A DNA stretch of 64,000 bases from Ptiloglossa arizonensis. Taxonomy: Eukaryota > Arthropoda > Insecta > Hymenoptera > Colletidae. Positions 24,101 to 36,560 of the stretch are shown piece by piece. The first letter of the stretch is position 1, and each line of letters begins with the position of its first letter. The translations under genes and the position numbers were made by a program. The notes beneath the pieces were generated by a model, which was given only the letters and a program-made list of their open reading frames with translations, was not told the DNA's origin and did no database searches. The DNA lies in assembly GCF_051014685.1 (NCBI RefSeq), contig NW_027478439.1:186001-250000 (forward strand). Reading direction: 5' to 3'.

Positions 24101-26701
24101 GTTTCGACTTTCAGATGCAATAGTAATTTTTGGGTTTGGTCAATCCGTTCGCGAGATATGGGAGTTTGAATCTAAGAAATGTTTGAGCAGACAACAAATT
24201 TTTCCCACTTCTGCTGCTCCAAACGCTTAACCACAATGGCCTAGGGAAACAAATGCACATACCTTTGTAATCGGGAGAGTTTCTACTTTCAGACGCAACA
24301 GGAACTTTTGGGTTTGGACAATCCTTTCGCGAGATATGGGAGTTTGAAGTTAAGAAATGGTTGAGAAAGCAACAAATTTTGCGCACTTCTGCTGCTCCAA
24401 ACGCTTAACGGGAATGACCTAGGGAAAAAATACACATGCCGTTGTAATCGGGCGAGTTCCTACTTTCAGACGCAACAGGAATTTTTGGGTTTGGTCTATC
24501 CATTCGCGAGATATGGGAGTTTGAAGCTAAGAAATGGTTGAGCAGACAACTAATTTTTCGCACTTCTGCTGCTCCAAACGCTTAACCACAATGGTCTAGG
24601 GAAAAAATATACATACCTTTGTAATCGGGAGAGTTTCTACTTTCAGACGCAACAGGAACTTTTGGGTTTGGTCAAGCTATTCGCGAGATATGGGAATTTT
24701 AAGCTAAGAAATGGTTGAGCAGACAACAAATTTTCCCACTTCTGCTGCTCCAAACGCTTAACCACAATGGCCTAGGGAAAAAAATGCACATACCTTTGTA
24801 ATCGGGAGAGTTTCTACTTTCAGACGCAACAGGAACTTTTGGGTTTGCTCATTCCGTTCGCGAGATATGGGAGTTTGAAGCTAAGAAATGGTTGAGAAGA
24901 CAACAAATTTTGCGCACTTCTGCTGCTCCAAACGCTTAACCACAATGGCCTAGGGAAAAAATACACATACCTTTGTAATCGGGAGAGTTTCTACTTTCAG
25001 ACGCAACAGGAATTTTTGGGTTTGGTCAAGCCGTTCGCGAGATATGGAAGTTTGAATCTAAGAAATGGTTGAGCAGACAACATATTTTTCCCAATTCTGC
25101 TGCTCCAAACGCTTAACCAGAATGGCCTAGGGAAAAAATACACATACCGCTGTAATCGGGCGAGTATCTACTTTCAGATTCAAGAGGAATTTTTGGGCTT
25201 GGTCAAATCGTTCGCGAGATATGGGCGTTTGAAGCTAAGAAATGGTGGAGCAGACATCAAATTTTTCGCACTTCTGCTGCTACAAACGCTTATCCAGAAT
25301 GGCCTAGGGAAAAAATACACATACCGTTGTAATCGGGCGAGTTTCGAATTTCAGATGCAATAGTAATATTTGGGTTTGGTCAATCCGTTCGCGGGATATG
25401 GGAGTTTGAAGCCAAGAAATGTTTGAAAAGACAACAAATTTTTCGCACTTCTGCTGCTCCAAACGCTTAACCAGAGTGGCCTACGGAAAAAATACACATA
25501 CCCTTGTAATCGGGCGACTTTCTGCTTTCAGATGCAATAGGAATTTTTGTGTTCGGTCAATCCTTTCGCGGGATATGGGAGTTTGAAGCTAAGAAATGGT
25601 TGAGAAGACAACAAATTTTTCGCACTTCTGCTGCTGCAAACGCTTAACCAGGATGACCTAGGGAAAAAATACACATACCGTTGTAATCGAGCGAGTTCCT
25701 ACTTTCAGGCGCAACAGGAATTTTTGGGCTTGGTCAATCCGTTCGCGAGATATGGGAGTTTCAAACTAAGAAATGGGTGAGCAGACAACAAATTTTTCCC
25801 AATTCTGCTGCTCCAAACGCTAAACCAGAGTGGCCTACGGAAAAAATACACATACGTTGTAATCGGGCGACTTTCTGCTTTCAGATGCAATAGGAATTTT
25901 TGTGTTCGGTCAATCCATTCGCGGGATATGGGAGATTGAAGCTAAGAAATGGTTGAGAAGACAACAAATTTTTCGCAATTCTGCTGCTACAAACTCTTAT
26001 CCAGAATGGCCTAGGGAAAAAATACACATACCTTTGTAATCGGGAGAGTTTCTACTTTCAGACGCAGCAGGTATTTTTGTGTTCGGTCAATCCTTTCGCG
26101 GGATATGGGAGTTTGAAGCTAAGAAATGGTTGAGAAGACAACAAATTTTTCGCACTTCTGCTGCTGCAAACGCTTAACCAGGATGACCTAGGGAAAAAAT
26201 ACACATACCGTTGTAATCGAGCGAGTTCCTACTTTCAGGCGAAGCAGGTATTTTTGGGTTTGGTCAATCCGTTCACGAGATATGGGAGTTTGAAGCTAAG
26301 AAATGGTTGAGCAGACAACAAATTTGTCCCACTTCTGCTGCTCCAAACGCTTAACCACAATGGCCGCGGGAATAAATACACATACCGTTGCAATCGGCTG
26401 ACTTTCTACATTCAGACGCAACAGGAATATTTGGGTTTGGTCATTCCGTTCGCGAGATATGGGAGTTCGAAGCTAAGAAATGGTAGAGAGGACAAGAAAT
26501 TTTTCGCACTTCTGCTGCTCCAAACGCATGACCAGAATGGCCTAAGGACAAAATACACATACCGTTGTATTCGGGAGAGTTTCTACATTCAGACGCAACA
26601 GGAATTTTTGGTCTTGGTCAATCAGTACGCGAGATTTGGGAGTTTGAAACTAAGAAATGGTTGAGCAGACAACAAATTTTTCCCACTTCTGCTGCTACGA
26701 A
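18111..26701. repeat. Satellite mosaic of segments from neighbouring blocks
   Basis: No single period dominates. 18.7-19.6 kb resembles 8.6-9.5 kb (the CAACTGGAAC monomer at 18,801 matches 8704). 21.3-21.7 kb resembles 18.7-19.0 kb (offset about 2658). 23.3-24.5 kb matches 15.9-17.3 kb at offset 7438, switching to 7261 after losing exactly one monomer, the A-run type. 20.1-20.8 kb and 26.2-26.7 kb share the GTAGAGAAG/GTAGAGAGG and GTACGCGAGAT monomers (offset 5841 = 33 x 177). 25.1-25.45 kb recurs nine monomers later at 26.7 kb. Confidence 0.8.
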
Positions 26702-29458
26702 CGCTTAACCAGAATGGCCTAGGGAAAAAATACACATACCGCTGTAATCGGGCGAGTATCTACTTTCAGATTCAAGAGGAATTTTTGGGCTTGGTCAAAT
26801 CGTTCGCGAGATATAGACGTTTGAAGCTAAGAAATGGTGGAGCAGACATCAAATTTTTCGCACTTCTGCTGCTACAAACGCTTATCCAGAATGGCCTAGG
26901 GAAAAAATACACATACCGTTGTAATCGGGCGAGTTTCGAATTTCAGATGCAATAGTAATATTTGGGTTTGGTCAATCCGTTCGCGGGATATGGGAGTTTG
27001 AAGCCAAGAAATGTTTGAAAAGACAACAAATTTTTCGCACTTCTGCTGCTCCAAACGCTTAACCAGGATGACCTAGGGAAAAAATACACATACCGTTGTA
27101 ATCGAGCGAGTTCCTACTTTCAGGCGCAACAGGAATTTTTGGGCTTGGTCAATCCGTTCGCGAGATATGGGAGTTTCAAACTAAGAAATGGGTGAGCAGA
27201 CAACAAATTTTTCCCAATTCTGTTGCTCCAAACGCTAAACCAGAGTGGCCTACGGAAAAAATACACATACGTTGTAATCGGGCGACTTTCTGATTTCAGA
27301 TGCAATAGGAATTTTTGTGTTCGGTCAATCCTTTCGCGGGATATGGGAGATTGAAGCTAAGAAATGGTTGAGAAGACAACAAATTTTTCGCAATTCTGCT
27401 GCTACAAACTCTTATCCAGAATGGCCTAGGGAAAAAATACACATACCTTTGTAATCGGGAGAGTTTCTACTTTCAGACGCAGCAGGTATTTTTGGGTTTG
27501 GTCAATCCGTTCACGAGATATGGGAGTTTGAAGCTAAGAAATGGTTGAGCAGACAACAAATTTGTCCCACTTCTGCTGCTCCAAACGCTTAACCACAATG
27601 GCCGCGGGAATAAATACACATACCGTTGCAATCGGCTGACTTTCTACATTCAGACGCAACAGGAATATTTGGGTATGGTCATTCCGTTCGCGAGATATGG
27701 GAGTTCGAAGCTAAGAAATGGTTGAGAAGACAACAAATTTTTCCCACTTCTGCTGCTCCAAACGCTTAACCAGAGTGGCCTACGGAAAAAATACACATAC
27801 GGTTGTAATCGAGCGACTTTCTACTTTCAGATGCAATAGGAATTTTTGTGTTTGGTCCATCCTTTCGCGGGATATGGGAGTTTGAAGCTAAGAAATGGTT
27901 GAGCACACTACAAATTTTTCGTACATCTGCTGCTGCAAACGCTTAACCAGAATGGTCTAGGGAAAAAATACAAATGCCGTTGTAATCGGTCGAGTTTCTA
28001 ATATCAGATGCAAGAGGAACTTTTGGGTATGGTCAATCCATTCGCGAGATATGGAAGTTTGAAGCTAAGAAATGGTTGAGCAGACAACAAATTTTTCCCA
28101 CTTCTGCTGCTCCAAACGCTTAACCAGAGTGGCCTACGGAAAAAATACACATACGGTTGTAATCGAGCGACTTTCTACTTTCAGATGCAATAGGAATTTT
28201 TGTGTTTGGTCCATCCTTTCGCGGGATATGGGAGTTTGAAGCTAAGAAATGGGTAAGAAGGCAACAAATTTTGCGCACTTCTGCTGCTCCAAACGCTTAA
28301 CCAGAATGGCCGCGGGAATAAATACACATACCGTTGCAATCGGCAGACTTTCTACATTCAGACGCAACAGGAATATTTGGGTTTGGTCAATACGTTCGCG
28401 AGATATGGGAGTTCGAAGCTAAGAAATGGTGGAGCAGACAACAAATTTTTCGCACTTCTGCTGCTACAAACGCTTATCCAGAATGGCCTAGTGAAAAAAT
28501 ACACATACCCTTGTAATCGGGAGAGTTTCTACTTTCAGACGCAGCAGGTATTTTTGGGTTTGGTCAATCCGTTCACGAGATATGGGAGTTTGAAGCTAAG
28601 AAATGGTTGAGCAGACAACAAATTTCTCCCACTTCTGCTGCTCCAAACGCTTAACCACAATGGCCTAGGGAAAAAATACACACACCTTTGTAATCGGGAG
28701 AGTTTCGACTTTCAGATGCAATAGTAATTTTTGGGTTTGGTCAATCCGTTCGCGAGATATGGGAGTTTGAACCTAAGAAATGGTTGATCAGACAACAAAT
28801 TTTTCCCACTTCTGCTGATCCAAACGCTTAACCACAATGGCCTAGGGGGAAAAAAAAAATACCTTTGTAATCGGAAGAGTTTCTACTTTCAGACGCAACA
28901 GGAATTTTTGGGTTCGGTCAAGCCGTTCGCGAGATATGGGAGTTTGAAGCTAAGAAATGTTTGAGCAGACAACAAATATTTCCCACTTCTGCTGCTCCAA
29001 ACGCTTAACCACAATGGCCTAGGGAAACAAATGCACATACCTTTGTAATCGGGAGAGTTTCTACTTTCAGACGCAACAGGAACTTTTGGGTTTGGACAAT
29101 CCTTTCGCGAGATATGGGAGTTTGAAGTTAAGAAATGGTTGAGAAGGCAACAAATTTTGCGCACTTCTGCTGCTCCAAACGCTTAACGGGAATGACCTAG
29201 GGAAAAAATACACATGCCGTTGTAATCGGGCGAGTTCCTACTTTCAGACGCAACAGGAATTTTTGGGTTTGGTCTATCCATTCGCGAGATATGGGAGTTT
29301 GAAGCTAAGAAATGGTTGAGCAGACAACAAATATTTCGCACTTCTGCTGCTCCAAACGCTTAACCACAATGGTCTAGGGAAAAAAAACACATACCTTTGT
29401 AATCGGGAGAGTTTCTACTTTCAGACGCAACAGGAACTTTTGGGTTTGCTCATTCCGT
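26702..29458. repeat. Large block copy A
   Basis: This is the first of three long copies. It aligns with the next at offset 3009 (17 x 177) from 26,702 to 29,319. Copy A keeps AATCGGG at about 28,695 where B and C have AATAGGG. It also has private TATAGACG near 26,815 and TCTGTTGCTCC near 27,222. One monomer after 29,320 (GGTCTAGGG, TTTGCTCATTCC) is missing at the equivalent place in copy B, which accounts for the shorter next period. Confidence 0.88.
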
Positions 29459-32290
29459 TCGCGAGATATGGGAGTTTGAAGCTAAGAAATGGTTGAGAAG
29501 ACAACAAATTTTGCGCACTTCTGCTGCTCCAAACGCTTAACCACAATGGCCTAGGGAAAAAATACACATACCTTTGTAATCGGGAGAGTTTCTACTTTCA
29601 GACGCAACAGGAATTTTTGGGTTTGGTCAAGCCGTTCGCGAGATATGGAAGTTTGAATCTAAGAAATGGTTGAGCAGACAACAAATTTTTCCCAATTCTG
29701 CTGCTCCAAACGCTTAACCAGAATGGCCTAGGGAAAAAATACACATACCGCTGTAATCGGGCGAGTATCTACTTTCAGATTCAAGAGGAATTTTTGGGCT
29801 TGGTCAAATCGTTCGCGAGATATAGGCGTTTGAAGCTAAGAAATGGTGGAGCAGACATCAAATTTTTCGCACTTCTGCTGCTACAAACGCTTATCCAGAA
29901 TGGCCTAGGGAAAAAATACACATACCGTTGTAATCGGGCGAGTTTCGAATTTCAGATGCAATAGTAATATTTGGGTTTGGTCAATCCGTTCGCGGGATAT
30001 GGGAGTTTGAAGCCAAGAAATGTTTGAAAAGACAACAAATTTTTCGCACTTCTGCTGCTCCAAACGCTTAACCAGGATGACCTAGGGAAAAAATACACAT
30101 ACCGTTGTAATCGGGCGAGTTCCTACTTTCAGGCGCAACAGGAATTTTTGGGCTTGGTCAATCCGTTCGCGAGATATGGGAGTTTCAAACTAAGAAATGG
30201 GTGAGCAGACAACAAATTTTTCCCAATTCTGCTGCTCCAAACGCTAAACCAGAGTGGCCTACGGAAAAAATACACATACGTTGTAATCGGGCGACTTTCT
30301 GATTTCAGATGCAATAGGAATTTTTGTGTTCGGTCAATCCTTTCGCGGGATATGGGAGATTGAAGCTAAGAAATGGTTGAGAAGACAACAAATTTTTCGC
30401 AATTCTGCTGCTACAAACTCTTATCCAGAATGGCCTAGGGAAAAAATACACATACCTTTGTAATCGGGAGAGTTTCTACTTTCAGACGCAGCAGGTATTT
30501 TTGGGTTTGGTCAATCCGTTCACGAGATATGGGAGTTTGAAGCTAAGAAATGGTTGAGCAGACAACAAATTTGTCCCACTTCTGCTGCTCCAAACGCTTA
30601 ACCACAATGGCCGCGGGAATAAATACACATACCGTTGCAATCGGCTGACTTTCTACATTCAGACGCAACAGGAATATTTGGGTATGGTCATTCCGTTCGC
30701 GAGATATGGGAGTTCGAAGCTAAGAAATGGTTGAGAAGACAACAAATTTTTCCCACTTCTGCTGCTCCAAACGCTTAACCAGAGTGGCCTACGGAAAAAA
30801 TACACATACGGTTGTAATCGAGCGACTTTCTACTTTCAGATGCAATAGGAATTTTTGTGTTTGGTCCATCCTTTCGCGGGATATGGGAGTTTGAAGCTAA
30901 GAAATGGTTGAGCACACTACAAATTTTTCGTACATCTGCTGCTGCAAACGCTTAACCAGAATGGTCTAGGGAAAAAATACAAATGCCGTTGTGATCGGTC
31001 GAGTTTCTAATATCAGATGCAAGAGGAACTTTTGGGTATGGTCAATCCATTCGCGAGATATGGAAGTTTGAAGCTAAGAAATGGTTGAGCAGACAACAAA
31101 TTTTTCCCACTTCTGCTGCTCCAAACGCTTAACCAGAGTGGCCTACGGAAAAAATACACATACGGTTGTAATCGAGCGACTTTCTACTTTCAGATGCAAT
31201 AGGAATTTTTGTGTTTGGTCCATCCTTTCGCGGGATATGGGAGTTTGAAGCTAAGAAATGGGTAAGAAGGCAACAAATTTTGCGCACTTCTGCTGCTCCA
31301 AACGCTTAACCAGAATGGCCGCGGGAATAAATACACATACCGTTGCAATCGGCAGACTTTCTACATTCAGACGCAACAGGAATATTTGGGTTTGGTCAAT
31401 ACGTTCGCGAGATATGGGAGTTCGAAGCTAAGAAATGGTGGAGCAGACAACAAATTTTTCGCACTTCTGCTGCTACAAACGCTTATCCAGAATGGCCTAG
31501 TGAAAAAATACACATACCCTTGTAATCGGGAGAGTTTCTACTTTCAGACGCAGCAGGTATTTTTGGGTTTGGTCAATCCGTTCACGAGATATGGGAGTTT
31601 GAAGCTAAGAAATGGTTGAGCAGACAACAAATTTCTCCCACTTCTGCTGCTCCAAACGCTTAACCACAATGGCCTAGGGAAAAAATACACACACCTTTGT
31701 AATAGGGAGAGTTTCGACTTTCAGATGCAATAGTAATTTTTGGGTTTGGTCAATCCGTTCGCGAGATATGGGAGTTTGAATCTAAGAAATGGTTGAGCAG
31801 ACAACAAATTTTTCCCACTTCTGCTGATCCAAACGCTTAACCACAATGGCCTAGGGGGAAAAAAAAAATACCTTTGTAATCGGAAGAGTTTCTACTTTCA
31901 GACGCAACAGGAATTTTTGGGTTCGGTCAAGCCGTTCGCGAGATATGGGAGTTTGAAGCTAAGAAATGTTTGAGCAGACAACAAATTTTTCCCACTTCTG
32001 CTGCTCCAAACGCTTAACCACAATGGCCTAGGGAAACAAATGCACATACCTTTGTAATCGGGAGAGTTTCTACTTTCAGACGCAACAGGAACTTTTGGGT
32101 TTGGACAATCCTTTCGCGAGATATGGGAGTTTGAAGTTAAGAAATGGTTGAGAAGGCAACAAATTTTGCGCACTTCTGCTGCTCCAAACGCTTAACGGGA
32201 ATGACCTAGGGAAAAAATACACATGCCGTTGTAATCGGGCGAGTTCCTACTTTCAGACGCAACAGGAATTTTTGGGTTTGGTCTATCCAT
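29459..32290. repeat. Large block copy B (2832 bp, 16 monomers)
   Basis: It repeats 2832 bp downstream as copy C with very few differences. A private change is TTGTGATCGG near 30,990, where A and C have TTGTAATCGG. It shares AATAGGG (about 31,704) and TATAGGCG (about 29,821) with copy C, so B and C are the closest pair. Confidence 0.9.
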
Positions 32291-35160
32291 TCGCGAGATA
32301 TGGGAGTTTGAAGCTAAGAAATGGTTGAGAAGACAACAAATTTTGCGCACTTCTGCTGCTCCAAACGCTTAACCACAATGGCCTAGGGAAAAAATACACA
32401 TACCTTTGTAATCGGGAGAGTTTCTACTTTCAGACGCAACAGGAATTTTTGGGTTTGGTCAAGCCGTTCGCGAGATATGGAAGTTTGAATCTAAGAAATG
32501 GTTGAGCAGACAACAAATTTTTCCCAATTCTGCTGCTCCAAACGCTTAACCAGAATGGCCTAGGGAAAAAATACACATACCGCTGTAATCGGGCGAGTAT
32601 CTACTTTCAGATTCAAGAGGAATTTTTGGGCTTGGTCAAATCGTTCGCGAGATATAGGCGTTTGAAGCTAAGAAATGGTGGAGCAGACATCAAATTTTTC
32701 GCACTTCTGCTGCTACAAACGCTTATCCAGAATGGCCTAGGGAAAAAATACACATACCGTTGTAATCGGGCGAGTTTCGAATTTCAGATGCAATAGTAAT
32801 ATTTGGGTTTGGTCAATCCGTTCGCGGGATATGGGAGTTTGAAGCCAAGAAATGTTTGAAAAGACAACAAATTTTTCGCACTTCTGCTGCTCCAAACGCT
32901 TAACCAGGATGACCTAGGGAAAAAATACACATACCGTTGTAATCGGGCGAGTTCCTACTTTCAGGCGCAACAGGAATTTTTGGGCTTGGTCAATCCGTTC
33001 GCGAGATATGGGAGTTTCAAACTAAGAAATGGGTGAGCAGACAACAAATTTTTCCCAATTCTGCTGCTCCAAACGCTAAACCAGAGTGGCCTACGGAAAA
33101 AATACACATACGTTGTAATCGGGCGACTTTCTGATTTCAGATGCAATAGGAATTTTTGTGTTCGGTCAATCCTTTCGCGGGATATGGGAGATTGAAGCTA
33201 AGAAATGGTTGAGAAGACAACAAATTTTTCGCAATTCTGCTGCTACAAACTCTTATCCAGAATGGCCTAGGGAAAAAATACACATACCTTTGTAATCGGG
33301 AGAGTTTCTACTTTCAGACGCAGCAGGTATTTTTGGGTTTGGTCAATCCGTTCACGAGATATGGGAGTTTGAAGCTAAGAAATGGTTGAGCAGACAACAA
33401 ATTTGTCCCACTTCTGCTGCTCCAAACGCTTAACCACAATGGCCGCGGGAATAAATACACATACCGTTGCAATCGGCTGACTTTCTACATTCAGACGCAA
33501 CAGGAATATTTGGGTATGGTCATTCCGTTCGCGAGATATGGGAGTTCGAAGCTAAGAAATGGTTGAGAAGACAACAAATTTTTCCCACTTCTGCTGCTCC
33601 AAACGCTTAACCAGAGTGGCCTACGGAAAAAATACACATACGGTTGTAATCGAGCGACTTTCTACTTTCAGATGCAATAGGAATTTTTGTGTTTGGTCCA
33701 TCCTTTCGCGGGATATGGGAGTTTGAAGCTAAGAAATGGTTGAGCACACTACAAATTTTTCGTACATCTGCTGCTGCAAACGCTTAACCAGAATGGTCTA
33801 GGGAAAAAATACAAATGCCGTTGTAATCGGTCGAGTTTCTAATATCAGATGCAAGAGGAACTTTTGGGTATGGTCAATCCATTCGCGAGATATGGAAGTT
33901 TGAAGCTAAGAAATGGTTGAGCAGACAACAAATTTTTCCCACTTCTGCTGCTCCAAACGCTTAACCAGAGTGGCCTACGGAAAAAATACACATACGGTTG
34001 TAATCGAGCGACTTTCTACTTTCAGATGCAATAGGAATTTTTGTGTTTGGTCCATCCTTTCGCGGGATATGGGAGTTTGAAGCTAAGAAATGGGTAAGAA
34101 GGCAACAAATTTTGCGCACTTCTGCTGCTCCAAACGCTTAACCAGAATGGCCGCGGGAATAAATACACATACCGTTGCAATCGGCAGACTTTCTACATTC
34201 AGACGCAACAGGAATATTTGGGTTTGGTCAATACGTTCGCGAGATATGGGAGTTCGAAGCTAAGAAATGGTGGAGCAGACAACAAATTTTTCGCACTTCT
34301 GCTGCTACAAACGCTTATCCAGAATGGCCTAGTGAAAAAATACACATACCCTTGTAATCGGGAGAGTTTCTACTTTCAGACGCAGCAGGTATTTTTGGGT
34401 TTGGTCAATCCGTTCACGAGATATGGGAGTTTGAAGCTAAGAAATGGTTGAGCAGACAACAAATTTCTCCCACTTCCGCTGCTCCAAACGCTTAACCACA
34501 ATGGCCTAGGGAAAAAATACACACACCTTTGTAATAGGGAGAGTTTCGACTTTCAGATGCAATAGTAATTTTTGGGTTTGGTCAATCCGTTCGCGAGATA
34601 TGGGAGTTTGAATCTAAGAAATGGTTGAGCAGACAACAAATTTTTCCCACTTCTGCTGATCCAAACGCTTAACCACAATGGCCTAGGGGGAAAAAAAAAA
34701 TACCTTTGTAATCGGAAGAGTTTCTACTTTCAGACGCAACAGGAATTTTTGGGTTCGGTCAAGCCGTTCGCGAGATATGGGAGTTTGAAGCTAAGAAATG
34801 TTTGAGCAGACAACAAATTTTTCCCACTTCTGCTGCTCCAAACGCTTAACCACAATGGCCTAGGGAAACAAATGCACATACCTTTGTAATCGGGAGAGTT
34901 TCTACTTTCAGACGCAACAGGAACTTTTGGGTTTGGACAATCCTTTCGCGAGATATGGGAGTTTGAAGTTAAGAAATGGTTGAGAAGGCAACAAATTTTG
35001 CGCACTTCTGCTGCTCCAAACGCTTAACGGGAATGACCTAGGGAAAAAATACACATGCCGTTGTAATCGGGCGAGTTCCTACTTTCAGACGCAACAGGAA
35101 TTTTTGGGTTTGGTCTATCCATTCGCGAGATATGGGAGTTTGAAGCTAAGAAATGGTTGA
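32291..35160. repeat. Large block copy C (16 monomers)
   Basis: It aligns with copy B at a constant 2832 bp offset. A private CTTCCGCTGC near 34,477 separates it from A and B. It carries the A-run monomer at 34,691-34,700 matching 31,859 and 28,850. Similarity breaks at 35,160 where GAGCAGAC replaces GAGAAGAC. Confidence 0.9.
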
Positions 35161-36560
35161 GCAGACAACAAATTTTTCGCACTTCTGCTGCTCCAAACGC
35201 TTAACCACAATGGTCTAGGGAAAAAATACACATACCTTTGTAATCGGGAGAGTTTCTACTTTCAGACGCAACAGGAACTTTTGGGTTTGCTCATTCCGTT
35301 CGCGAGATATGGGAGTTTGAAGCTAAGAAATGGTTGGGAAGACAACAAATTTTTCGCACTTCTGCTGCTCCAAACGCTTAACCAGGATGACCTAGGGAAA
35401 AAATACACATACCTTTGTAATCGGGCGAGTTCCTACTTTCAGGCGCAACAGGAATTTTTGGGCTTGGTCAATCCGTTCGCGAGATATGGGAGTTTCAAAC
35501 TAAGAAATGGGTGAGCAGACAACAAATTTTTCCCAATTCTGCTGCTCCAAACGCTAAACCAGAGTGGCCTACGGAAAAAATACACATACGTTGTAATCGG
35601 GCGACTTTCTGATTTCAGATGCAATAGGAATTTTTGTGTTCGGTCAATCCTTTCGCGGGATATGGGAGATTGAAGCTAAGAAATGGTTGAGAAGACAACA
35701 AATTTTTCGCAATTCTGCTGCTACAAACTCTTATCCAGAATGGCCTAGGGAAAAAATACACATACCTTTGTAATCGGGAGAGTTTCTACTTTCAGACGCA
35801 GCAGGTATTTTTGGGTTTGGTCAATCCGTTCACGAGATATGGGAGTTTGAAGCTAAGAAATGGTTGAGCAGACAACAAATTTGTCCCACTTCTGCTGCTC
35901 CAAACGCTTAACCACAATGGCCTAGTGAAAAAATACACATACCCTTGTAATCGGGAGAGTTTCTACTTTCAGATGCAATAGGAATTTTTGTGTTTGGTCC
36001 ATCCTTTCGCGGGATATGGGAGTTTGAAGCTAAGAAATGGTTGAGCACACTACAAATTTTTCGTACATCTGCTGCTGCAAACGCTTAACCAGAATGGTCT
36101 AGGGAAAAAATACAAATGCCGTTGTAATCGGTCGAGTTTCTAATATCAGATGCAAGAGGAACTTTTGGGTATGGTCAATCCATTCGCGAGATATGGAAGT
36201 TTGAAGCTAAGAAATGGTTGAGCAGACAACAAATTTTTCCCACTTCTGCTGCTCCAAACGCTTAACCAGAGTGGCCTACGGAAAAAATACACATACGGTT
36301 GTAATCGAGCGACTTTCTACTTTCAGATGCAATAGGAATTTTTGTGTTTGGTCCATCCTTTCGCGGGATATGGGAGTTTGAAGCTAAGAAATGGGTAAGA
36401 AGGCAACAAATTTTGCGCACTTCTGCTGCTCCAAACGCTTAACCAGAATGGCCGCGGGAATAAATACACATACCGTTGCAATCGGCAGACTTTCTACATT
36501 CAGACGCAACAGGAATATTTGGGTTTGGTCAATACGTTCGCGAGATATGGGAGTTCGAAG
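35161..36560. repeat. Shortened fourth copy of the large block
   Basis: After one monomer of the GGTCTAGGG/TTTGCTCATTCC type (35,161-35,335), the sequence jumps into the block and follows copy C at offset 2478 (14 x 177) to about 35,930. It then switches to offset 2301 (13 x 177) until about 36,560. The two switches show loss of two monomers and then one more relative to copy C. The second switch lies in a hybrid monomer beginning GGCCTAGTGAAAAAATAC. Confidence 0.85.

Noticed and set aside
28334..28516. ATG-less 60-codon frame repeated at 31,343 and 34,175
   Set aside because: It is present only because the surrounding 16- or 17-monomer block is copied. It overlaps another frame of the same repeat and has no recognisable domain.
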